A DNA stretch of 13,855 nt from SIG636 sp045592105 (GTDB lineage: Bacteria > Bacillota > Clostridia > Oscillospirales > CAG-382), in assembly GCA_045592105.1 (NCBI GenBank), contig JAZNUB010000037.1:1-13855 (forward strand), given 5' to 3'. This document shows, one piece after another, positions 6,176-12,735 of this stretch. The notes below the pieces were generated by a model. It was not told the DNA's origin and did not search any database. It saw nothing but the letters and a program-made list of their open reading frames with translations. The first letter of the stretch is position 1. Each line of letters starts with the position of its first letter. The position numbers and the translations under genes are program-made.

Positions 6176-7648
6176 ATGTCGCAAGAGAATAAATTTGAAC
6201 CCGCAGAGATTAATAACGAGGAAAACGAAGCAACCATAAAAGACGATAATCAAGAGAATCAGCACCACCATCATTCGGAGCATCACCATTCTCATTCTCA
6301 CCATCGTTCGCATCACGGGAAAAAGCATCGCTCCTCTCGCAGTAAAAAGAGCAGTAATAACAATAAAAAATCCGTGATTGATAAAATACAGGCATGGATC
6401 GATAAAAAGATTAGCCGTAAAGCGATGGCACTATTTTGCTTGCTGTTGCTTTTAACGACAACGGTATTAATAACCGTTATTTACGTTGTTGAAACAACGC
6501 ATAAAGACCTGCCGGACGATTATCATAGCAGTCTACCGTCAAATGAAAAAGAGCAGGATGATGGCTCTAACTCCACGCCTTCGGCGTCCTTAAGCATTCC
6601 ATCGTATTGGAAAAATATGATAGAAGACAAAACCAATGCGGTAAAGGCGTTGCAAGCGGACGGCGGAAAAAACTGCGTTTCGTTTGTTTGGGCAAGCGAT
6701 ACGCATATTCCCGATAACAGCACTGCAAAAACTGACGATATTGGAAAATTGATGGCAAAGATGATGGATAACTGTGATATACCGTTTGCCGTGCTTACAG
6801 GGGATATAGGGACGAGAACCTCATTTGATACCGAGGTTGAATTGGAAAAATCTCAGGCAAAGATTCCTAAGCATCTTGCACCACTTTGGGGAACGGACAG
6901 ACTTTTGCTTTCTTTGGGTAACCACGACGGTTGCTACGGCGATTCATCCTGCTATTATGCAAAGCAGTTTTCGCCTGAGAAAATGTGGGATTTATATTTT
7001 AGAAAGCAAGCGTTTGATGAACGCAGGGTGTTTTCTGAAGACGGAACGTATTTTTACATAGATAACGTTGCACAGAAAACAAGGTTTATCGTTTTAAATT
7101 CGCAGTTTGCAGGCGAGTATTCGGTTGATGATAATTCCATTGCCGTGAACAATAGATTTTCTACCTCTTGCTACGGTCAAGAACAGCTTGATTGGTTGGC
7201 GAACGTTGCTTTGGATATGCCCGCAGGCTACGGAGCGATTATTGCGTCGCATGTTCCGCCCAACGTTACCTATACGGTGGACAAGGTTCAGCTTATCGGC
7301 ATTATTAACGCGTATTGCAAGAAAACAACGTATAGCGGAAGCTATACCGCAGGCGTTGACGGTTGGACAAATAACTCCGTAAACGTGGATTTCAGCGATG
7401 CAAAGGGCGAGATTATTGCAATGTTTACGGGGCACGTGCATCAAGATACTATCGACACCAAAACGTTAGCTTGCCCCCTTATAACGATAATATCGGCGGG
7501 AGCGCAGGTAAACGACGGTGAAATACCGGAGCGAACTTTTGGCACAGATTCCGAAACCTCTTTCGACGTTGTAACCATCAACAGAAAAACCAGAACAATA
7601 TATTGTACGCGAGTAGGCTGGGGCGAAGACAGGACTGTTAAGTACTAA
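6176..7648 (+). CDS. Membrane-anchored calcineurin-like metallophosphoesterase with His-rich N terminus
   Basis: The 490-residue protein has three parts. Residues 1-82 are hydrophilic and low-complexity, with 13 His between 30 and 51 (QHHHHSEHHHSHSHH region), then a Lys/Arg/Ser/Asn-rich stretch. A single hydrophobic segment at about 84-105 (ALFCLLLLLTTTVLITVIYVV) is preceded by basic residues, predicting an N-in anchor with the remainder outside the cell. The catalytic domain from about 165 has the full metallophosphoesterase set: SDTH (174-177), LTGD (207-210), GNHD (248-251), SHVP (358-361) and GHVH (419-422), so it should be active on a phosphomonoester or diester. An acidic, Ser-rich linker (about 107-145) joins anchor and enzyme. 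CGGAGG at 6166-6171 supports the ATG at 6176. Likely jobs are trimming a phosphate decoration or recycling a carrier phosphate at the cell surface; the substrate is not evident. Confidence 0.88.
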   Translation: MSQENKFEPAEINNEENEATIKDDNQENQHHHHSEHHHSHSHHRSHHGKKHRSSRSKKSSNNNKKSVIDKIQAWIDKKISRKAMALFCLLLLLTTTVLITVIYVVETTHKDLPDDYHSSLPSNEKEQDDGSNSTPSASLSIPSYWKNMIEDKTNAVKALQADGGKNCVSFVWASDTHIPDNSTAKTDDIGKLMAKMMDNCDIPFAVLTGDIGTRTSFDTEVELEKSQAKIPKHLAPLWGTDRLLLSLGNHDGCYGDSSCYYAKQFSPEKMWDLYFRKQAFDERRVFSEDGTYFYIDNVAQKTRFIVLNSQFAGEYSVDDNSIAVNNRFSTSCYGQEQLDWLANVALDMPAGYGAIIASHVPPNVTYTVDKVQLIGIINAYCKKTTYSGSYTAGVDGWTNNSVNVDFSDAKGEIIAMFTGHVHQDTIDTKTLACPLITIISAGAQVNDGEIPERTFGTDSETSFDVVTINRKTRTIYCTRVGWGEDRTVKY

Positions 7649-7685
7649 TTGTAGTTAGCCCTAAAATCACGAAAGGAATACAGTT

Positions 7686-8732
7686 ATGTCACTTTTTAAA
7701 AACAAAACTCTCCTTATCACAGGCGGAACGGGCTCTTTTGGCAATGCCGTGCTGAACCGTTTTCTTGCCACGGATATAGGCGAAATACGCATCTTCTCCC
7801 GCGATGAGAAAAAGCAGGACGATATGCGCCACGAATTTCAGGCAAAGATGCCGGGCGTGGCGGAGAAAATTAAGTTTTACATTGGCGATGTGCGCGATAT
7901 TCAGTCGGTACGCAACGCTATGCACGGTGTTGATTATATATTCCACGCCGCGGCATTAAAACAGGTGCCGTCTTGCGAGTTTTTTCCGATAGAAGCCGTT
8001 AAAACCAACGTGCTGGGTACAGAGAACGTACTAACTGCCGCTATCGAGGCGGGGGTTAAAAATGTTGTGTGCCTATCTACGGACAAGGCGGCTTATCCCG
8101 TAAACGCTATGGGCACATCCAAGGCGATGATGGAAAAGGTTATCGTTGCAAAATCAAGAACGGTAGACCCTTCAAAAACAAAGATTTGCTGCACCCGTTA
8201 CGGGAACGTAATGTGCTCACGCGGGTCCGTTATTCCGCTTTGGATAGACCAGATTCGAAGCGGCAACCCAATTACGATTACCGATGGGAATATGACTAGG
8301 TTTATTATGTCGCTTGACGAAGCTGTTGACCTTGTGCTGTTCGCCTTTGAACACGGGGAAAGCGGAGATATACTTGTGCAAAAAGCTCCTGCATGTACTA
8401 TTCAAACTCAGGCGGAAGCTGTTTGTGAGCTTTTTGGCGGCGATAAGAACAATATCAAGGTTATAGGTATTCGCCACGGTGAAAAGATGTATGAAACCCT
8501 TCTCACCAACGAGGAATGTGCTAACGCTATTGATATGGGGGACTTTTACCGTGTGCCTTGCGATAAGCGTGGGCTTAATTACGATAAATATTTCAATAAG
8601 GGCGATACAGAGCGCAACACACTAACAGAGTTCAACTCCGGCAATACAAAGCTTCTGGATGTTGAGGAAACGAAAGCGAAGATTGCAAGCCTTAAATACA
8701 TTCAGGACGAGCTTGCTAAGGGTGCGAAGTGA
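7686..8732 (+). CDS. capE: UDP-GlcNAc 4,6-dehydratase/5-epimerase CapE (FnlA) type
   Basis: This is the first enzyme of UDP-N-acetyl-L-fucosamine synthesis. It acts on UDP-GlcNAc with bound NADP(+), removing water across C4-C6 and inverting at C5. The extended short-chain dehydrogenase fold is shown by TGGTGSFGN (residues 12-20), GDVRD (67-71), HAAALKQVP (87-95) and LSTDKAAYPVNAMGTSKAMMEKV (130-152). The usual catalytic YxxxK is MxxxK here (Met142, Lys146), which is characteristic of the CapE/FlaA1-like dehydratases and not a defect. At 348 residues the length matches the family. AAAGGA at 7671-7676 serves the ATG at 7686. The stop overlaps the capF start by one base, so the two are translationally coupled. 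CapF and CapG directly downstream make the assignment firm. Confidence 0.93.
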   Translation: MSLFKNKTLLITGGTGSFGNAVLNRFLATDIGEIRIFSRDEKKQDDMRHEFQAKMPGVAEKIKFYIGDVRDIQSVRNAMHGVDYIFHAAALKQVPSCEFFPIEAVKTNVLGTENVLTAAIEAGVKNVVCLSTDKAAYPVNAMGTSKAMMEKVIVAKSRTVDPSKTKICCTRYGNVMCSRGSVIPLWIDQIRSGNPITITDGNMTRFIMSLDEAVDLVLFAFEHGESGDILVQKAPACTIQTQAEAVCELFGGDKNNIKVIGIRHGEKMYETLLTNEECANAIDMGDFYRVPCDKRGLNYDKYFNKGDTERNTLTEFNSGNTKLLDVEETKAKIASLKYIQDELAKGAK

Positions 8733-9931
8733 TGAAAATACTTGTAACGGGTGCAAAGGGCTTTGTAGGTAAAAATCTTTGCGTGAACTTAGAAAATATC
8801 CGTAACGGAAAAGACAGAACTCGTCCGAATATCACGGTTGACGATATATTTGAGTACGATATCGACACAGCACCGGAGCTGCTTGACGAGTACTGTGCGA
8901 AGGCAGATTTTGTTTTTAATCTTGCAGGTGTAAACCGCCCGCAAAGCCCCGAAGAGTTTATGCAGGGGAATTTCGGGTTTGCAAGCACTTTGCTTGATAC
9001 GCTAAAAAAACACGGCAACAAATGCCCCGTGATGCTTTCGTCCTCTATTCAAGCCACCTGTATCGGCCGCTATGACAGCGATTACGGCAGAAGCAAAAAA
9101 GCGGGCGAGGAGCTTGTTTTTGCCTACGGTGAAGAAACGGGCGCGAAGGTTCTTGTGTATCGCTTTCCCAACCTTTTCGGTAAGTGGTGCAAGCCTAACT
9201 ATAACAGCGCGGTTGCAACCTTCTGCAACAACACCGCCAACGATTTGCCGATCACCGTAAGCGATAGAAGCGTGCAGTTAGAGCTACTGTACATTGACGA
9301 TCTTGTAACGGAAATGCTTGATGCGCTGGAGGGGAAAGAGCACCGCTGTGAGTTCAACGGGATAGAAACCGTTTTGTGCGACAACGGTAAGTACTGTGCT
9401 GCACCGATCACTCATAAGGTAACGCTTGGCGAGATTGTGGATTTGCTTGATAAATTCAAGGCACAGTCAAAAACGCTGGTTATGCCGGAGATTCCGTATA
9501 ACAGCTTCGCAAAGAAGCTTTATAGCACTTATCTTTCCTATCTGCCTAAAGAGAAAGTATCGTTCCCCCTAAAGATGAATGAAGATGCCCGTGGAAGCTT
9601 TACCGAGCTTCTTAAAACCGAGAGGTGCGGTCAGTTCAGCGTGAACATTTCAAAGCCTAGCATTACTAAGGGACAGCATTGGCACAACACCAAGTGGGAG
9701 TTTTTTATTGTTGTTAGCGGTAAGGGGCTTATCCAGCAACGCAAAATAGGAACGGACGAGGTGCTTAATTTTGAGGTTTCGGGCGATAAGATAGAGGCTG
9801 TGTATATGCTTCCGGGGTATACTCACAATATAATAAATCTCAGCGAAACGGAAAACCTTGTTACGGTTATGTGGGCAAACGAGCAGTTTGACCCCGGTCA
9901 TCCCGATACGTTCTTTGAGGTGGTAGAATAA
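8732..9931 (+). CDS. capF: Bifunctional reductase/epimerase CapF (FnlB) type
   Basis: This is the second enzyme of the UDP-L-FucNAc route. It epimerises the 4-keto intermediate at C3 and reduces C4 with NADPH to give UDP-N-acetyl-6-deoxy-L-talosamine. The N-terminal dehydrogenase domain shows VTGAKGFVGKNL (residues 5-16), FNLAGVNRP (62-70) and YGRSK (118-122, catalytic Tyr and Lys). The C-terminal cupin domain shows GQHWHNTKWEFF (314-325) with His316, His318 and Glu323 as metal ligands, and His365 in PGYTHN. This two-domain architecture is specific to CapF/FnlB. I start at the ATG at 8732, which shares its A with the capE TGA; a GTG at 8729 would add one residue and is less likely. The 399 residues exceed the roughly 370 of the Staphylococcus protein, mostly between the domains. 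The stop overlaps the capG start by one base. Confidence 0.93.
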   Translation: MKILVTGAKGFVGKNLCVNLENIRNGKDRTRPNITVDDIFEYDIDTAPELLDEYCAKADFVFNLAGVNRPQSPEEFMQGNFGFASTLLDTLKKHGNKCPVMLSSSIQATCIGRYDSDYGRSKKAGEELVFAYGEETGAKVLVYRFPNLFGKWCKPNYNSAVATFCNNTANDLPITVSDRSVQLELLYIDDLVTEMLDALEGKEHRCEFNGIETVLCDNGKYCAAPITHKVTLGEIVDLLDKFKAQSKTLVMPEIPYNSFAKKLYSTYLSYLPKEKVSFPLKMNEDARGSFTELLKTERCGQFSVNISKPSITKGQHWHNTKWEFFIVVSGKGLIQQRKIGTDEVLNFEVSGDKIEAVYMLPGYTHNIINLSETENLVTVMWANEQFDPGHPDTFFEVVE

Positions 9932-11100
9932 TGGAATTTAACACGTCTTTTAAAAACAACGGTAAGCTTAAGCTGCTTATAATAGTTGGCACAAGGCCCG
10001 AGATAATACGCCTTTCTGCGGTAATAACCAAATGCCGCAAGTATTTTGACTGTATATTGGCACACACGGGGCAGAACTACGATTACAACTTAAACGGTGT
10101 GTTTTTTAAGGATTTAAAGCTTGAAGATCCTGAGGTGTATATGGATGCCGTTGGTGCCGACCTTGGCGAAACCGTGGGCAACATCATAGCCTATTCGTAC
10201 AAGCTGATGAAGCAGATTCAGCCCGATGCGCTTTTGGTGCTTGGGGACACTAACTCCTGCCTTTCCGCAATATCCGCAAAGCGCTTGCATATCCCCATCT
10301 TTCATATGGAGGCGGGAAACCGTTGTAAGGACGAATGCTTACCTGAAGAAACGAACCGCAGGATAGTTGACATAATATCGGACGTAAACCTTGCGTATTC
10401 AGAGCACGCAAGAAGATATCTGCACGAATGTGGCTTGCCCAAGGAGCGCACGTTTGTAACCGGCTCGCCCATGGCGGAGGTGCTTAGCGCCAACCTTGAG
10501 GAAATAGAGAAAAGCGATATAATTAATAGGCTGGGGCTTGAAAGCAAAAAGTACATTTTGCTTTCCGCGCATAGAGAGGAAAACGTTGATACCGAGGCAA
10601 ACTTTATAAGCCTTTTCAGCGCGATAAACGCGTTGGCTGAAAAATACGATATGCCCATCCTGTATTCCTGCCACCCAAGAAGCAAAAAGCGTTTAGAGGA
10701 TAGCGGCTTTGCTTTGGATAAACGCGTTATATGCCACGAGCCTTTGGGATTTCACGATTACAACAATTTGCAGCTAAACGCTTTTGCCGTTGTTTCCGAT
10801 AGCGGTACGCTTCCTGAGGAGGCAAGCTATTTTGCATCCATCGGCAAGCCGATTTGCGCCGTGTGTATCAGAACCTCTACCGAAAGGCCGGAGGCGCTTG
10901 ATAAGGCGTGCTTTTTCCTTGCGGGGATAGATAAGGCTTCCTTGTTGCAGGCGGTAGAAACCGCGGCATTAATGGCGGCGGAGGGTGATAACGGTACGCC
11001 CGTGCCCGATTATATCGAAGAAACCGTTTCCACCAAGGTTGTTAAGATTGTTCAATCTTTCACAGGCGTGGTGGATAAAATGGTTTGGAGAAAGGGGTAA
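9931..11100 (+). CDS. capG: UDP-N-acetyl-L-talosamine/GlcNAc 2-epimerase CapG (FnlC/WecB family)
   Basis: This is the third enzyme of the pathway, inverting C2 to give UDP-N-acetyl-L-fucosamine. It is a GT-B-fold, non-hydrolysing UDP-GlcNAc 2-epimerase family protein: IIVGTRPEIIRLSAV (residues 17-31), LVLGDTNS (102-109), HMEAGNR (125-131, catalytic-type Glu127), SAHREENVD (212-220, His214), and SDSGTLPEEA followed by RTSTERPEA, the UDP-binding end of the site. At 389 residues the length is typical. The start overlaps the capF TAA (TAATG), and GAGGTGG at 9917-9923 within capF is its ribosome binding site. By sequence alone it could be taken for WecB/MnaA, which makes ManNAc. Its place after capE and capF supports the CapG role. 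Confidence 0.9.
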   Translation: MEFNTSFKNNGKLKLLIIVGTRPEIIRLSAVITKCRKYFDCILAHTGQNYDYNLNGVFFKDLKLEDPEVYMDAVGADLGETVGNIIAYSYKLMKQIQPDALLVLGDTNSCLSAISAKRLHIPIFHMEAGNRCKDECLPEETNRRIVDIISDVNLAYSEHARRYLHECGLPKERTFVTGSPMAEVLSANLEEIEKSDIINRLGLESKKYILLSAHREENVDTEANFISLFSAINALAEKYDMPILYSCHPRSKKRLEDSGFALDKRVICHEPLGFHDYNNLQLNAFAVVSDSGTLPEEASYFASIGKPICAVCIRTSTERPEALDKACFFLAGIDKASLLQAVETAALMAAEGDNGTPVPDYIEETVSTKVVKIVQSFTGVVDKMVWRKG

Positions 11101-11103
11101 GTT

Positions 11104-12279
11104 TTGAAAATTGTTCAGATTAATACTTCTTGCGGAATCGGCAGTACTGGAAAAATTTGCGTATCCATCAGTGAATTGTTGACTCAAAAAGGAATAGAAA
11201 ATTATATTTTGTTTTCAACTCAAACAAATGGATATTCACAGGGAATTTCGTGTTCAAATAAGAATTATATGAAAATGCAGGCGTTTAAATCGAGATTAAT
11301 GGGGAATTATGGATTCAATTCCAAGTTTGCGACAAAAAAGATGATATCAGTGCTTGAGAAAATTCAGCCGAATATTGTTCATATACATAATATTCATGGA
11401 CACGATTGTAATTTGGAAATGTTGCTTGATTACTTAAAAAAGAAAAAAATCAAGGTGTATTGGACATTCCACGATTGCTGGAATTTCACTGGTTACTGTA
11501 CCTATTTCACGATGGAGAAATGTGATAAATGGAAGACGGAATGCGGCAATTGCGGATTAAAAAAAAGGTATAGTTGGTTATTTGATAAAAGTTCTTCTTT
11601 GCATCAAAAAAAGAAAAAGGCAGTAGAGGGACTTGATATGACTATTATCACACCGTCACAGTGGTTATCCGATTTGGTAAAGCAATCTTTTTTAAAAGAT
11701 TTTCCTGTAAGGGTTATACGTAATGGTATCGATCTGAATATATTTAAACCTCGTGAAAACGATTATAGACAAAAAAACAATTTGGGGAAATACATCGTTC
11801 TTGGCGTTGCTCACGAATGGGAGACTCGGAAAGGTTTAGATGTTTTTGTTAAGTTATCCAATCGTTTGCCAGATGATTATAAAATCATATTAGTAGGGAC
11901 TACTGCTGAAAATGACAGAATTCTTCCCTCGAATATCCACTCTATACATAAGACAAACAATCAACGTGAACTCGCGGAACTATATACGGTTGCGGATGTT
12001 TTTGTGAATCCCACACGTGAAGATAATTATCCGACTGTAAATATGGAGGCAATCGCTTGCGGAACTCCAGTAATAACATTTCGCGCAGGAGGAAGTTCGG
12101 AAATGCTTGACGATACATGTGGGGTAGTGGTGGATTGCGAAAACATTGATGCGCTTGAAAAAGAAATTATTCGCGTTTGTGAAACCAAGCCATATTCTGT
12201 TGAATCCTGCGTAAGACGCGCAAAGACCTTCGATCAAAACGAAAGACTTGAAGAGTATATTTCCCTTTACAAATTATGA
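11104..12279 (+). CDS. Family 4 glycosyltransferase (GT-B fold)
   Basis: This retaining glycosyltransferase probably adds a sugar to the lipid-linked repeat unit. Being next to capG, it may use UDP-L-FucNAc, but that is inference. The N terminus reads MKIVQINTSCGIGSTGKI, with the glycine loop of the acceptor domain. The Cys-rich stretch from HDCWNF (residue 123) to CGNCG (147-151) is typical of one GT4 subfamily. The donor domain includes VLGVAHEWETRKGLD (232-246) and DVFVNPTREDNYPTVNMEA (298-316), where Asp307 and Glu315 take the places of the two Glu of the usual E-x7-E motif. It begins with TTG at 11104, 3 bases after the capG stop, served by AAAGGGG at 11091-11097. At 391 residues it is complete. 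Its base composition is more AT-rich than capEFG, suggesting a separate origin. It is the last polysaccharide gene in the window. Confidence 0.9.
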   Translation: MKIVQINTSCGIGSTGKICVSISELLTQKGIENYILFSTQTNGYSQGISCSNKNYMKMQAFKSRLMGNYGFNSKFATKKMISVLEKIQPNIVHIHNIHGHDCNLEMLLDYLKKKKIKVYWTFHDCWNFTGYCTYFTMEKCDKWKTECGNCGLKKRYSWLFDKSSSLHQKKKKAVEGLDMTIITPSQWLSDLVKQSFLKDFPVRVIRNGIDLNIFKPRENDYRQKNNLGKYIVLGVAHEWETRKGLDVFVKLSNRLPDDYKIILVGTTAENDRILPSNIHSIHKTNNQRELAELYTVADVFVNPTREDNYPTVNMEAIACGTPVITFRAGGSSEMLDDTCGVVVDCENIDALEKEIIRVCETKPYSVESCVRRAKTFDQNERLEEYISLYKL

Positions 12280-12461
12280 ATAAAGCTTGCTTTCAGAATT
12301 GTTATTATACTTGGCAAATATACAACTGAGGTGACTAACTATTAAAAGTCAAGAGAGTATAGGAAAAACTTTAGGGAATGAAGTATAGGTAAAAAGGCGC
12401 ATAGAAAAAAGCCCTCAAAGTTACAAAAAAATCGAGGGCGAGGGAAACAAGAGGATATAAG
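12280..12461. other. Non-coding gap between the last operon gene and the insertion-sequence remnants
   Basis: No convincing gene is present. A GAGGTGA at about 12328-12334 is followed by a 15-codon frame (IKSQESIGKTLGNEV, stopping at a TAG) that could be the beginning of a lost downstream gene, but it lacks a standard start codon. No plus-strand terminator is visible here for the polysaccharide operon. The only clear structure is the minus-strand terminator-like hairpin at 12405-12439, described separately. Confidence 0.5.
12405..12439 (-). terminator. Probable intrinsic terminator, minus strand
   Basis: Read on the minus strand, GCCCTC (12439-12434) pairs with GAGGGC (12416-12411) across a 17-base loop and is followed directly by six T (12410-12405). 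It lies 22 bases past the stop codon of the IS110-type remnant, as expected for the end of that transcript. The stem is short and the loop long, so the efficiency is uncertain. Confidence 0.5.
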
Positions 12462-12590
12462 TTAGCGAAGCTTGCTTGGATTAAAAACCAAACAAGACGT
12501 TTCAAAAGTGTAGATCAAACGAATAAGTTTTTTTGCGACATGAGATTTAGCAACACCGTGGGGTTTGTTGTGCCCAATTTGTATTGACAG
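12462..12590 (-). pseudogene. C-terminal remnant of an IS110-type transposase
   Basis: On the minus strand a frame ending at a TAA (12464-12462) encodes NKPHGVAKSHVAKKLIRLIY, then TFETSCLVFNPSKLR. The pattern KPHxVAxxHVAxKLxRxIY followed by FxxxKLR is, from my knowledge of the family, the typical C-terminal end of IS110/IS1111 transposases. Only about 35 residues are recognisable. Upstream the frame reads hydrophobic, unrelated-looking residues until a stop at 12626-12624, so the rest of the gene (normally about 400 residues, with a DEDD catalytic domain) is missing. The fragment sits between the last glycosyltransferase gene and the ISL3-type element. It is either a decayed copy or one disrupted by later insertions. 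No database comparison was possible. Confidence 0.55.
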
Positions 12591-12650
12591 CACAAAAAGA
12601 ATGCCTATGGTAAATATTAAATATTAAGCGACATACCAACTTCGTTTTTC

Positions 12651-12690
12651 GGCTCATTGTCAATAGTTGGGGTAGAAGAAAAAACGGAGA
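12651..12690 (-). repeat. Terminal inverted repeat of the ISL3-type element (transposase 3' side)
   Basis: GGCTCATTGTCAATAG, running on into a TTGGGGTAGA stretch to about 12680, lies 20 bases beyond the transposase stop and has the GGCTC(A/T)TTGTCAA look of ISL3-family ends as I remember them. If 12651 is the first base of the element, the 8 bases outside it (CGTTTTTC, 12643-12650) should be the target duplication. The matching end lies beyond the right edge of the window, so the pair cannot be confirmed. Confidence 0.55.
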
Positions 12691-12699
12691 AGAAATAAG

Positions 12700-12735
12700 C
12701 AAGCAGTTGTTAAGAGACGACTGCTTGAATTTTTT
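12700..12735 (+). terminator. Hairpin terminator overlapping the transposase 3' end
   Basis: CAAGCAGTTGT (12700-12710) pairs with ACGACTGCTTG (12717-12727), 11 bp with one G-T pair and a TAAGAG loop, followed on the plus strand by AA and six T (12730-12735). It overlaps the last codons and stop of the minus-strand transposase. In the plus direction it would stop transcription arriving from the polysaccharide operon before it runs antisense into the transposase. On the minus strand the following sequence (CTTATTTCTTC) is a poorer T-run, so termination of the transposase transcript itself is less certain. Confidence 0.65.

Noticed and set aside
7815..8123. Missing catalytic Tyr in the CapE YxxxK motif, considered as a sign of inactivation.
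   Set aside because: MxxxK at this position is usual for CapE-type dehydratases, so it is not a defect.
12341..12388. A short plus-strand frame (IKSQESIGKTLGNEV) after a GAGGTGA, possibly the start of the next polysaccharide gene.
   Set aside because: It would need an ATT start and stops after 15 codons; too little to support a truncated gene.
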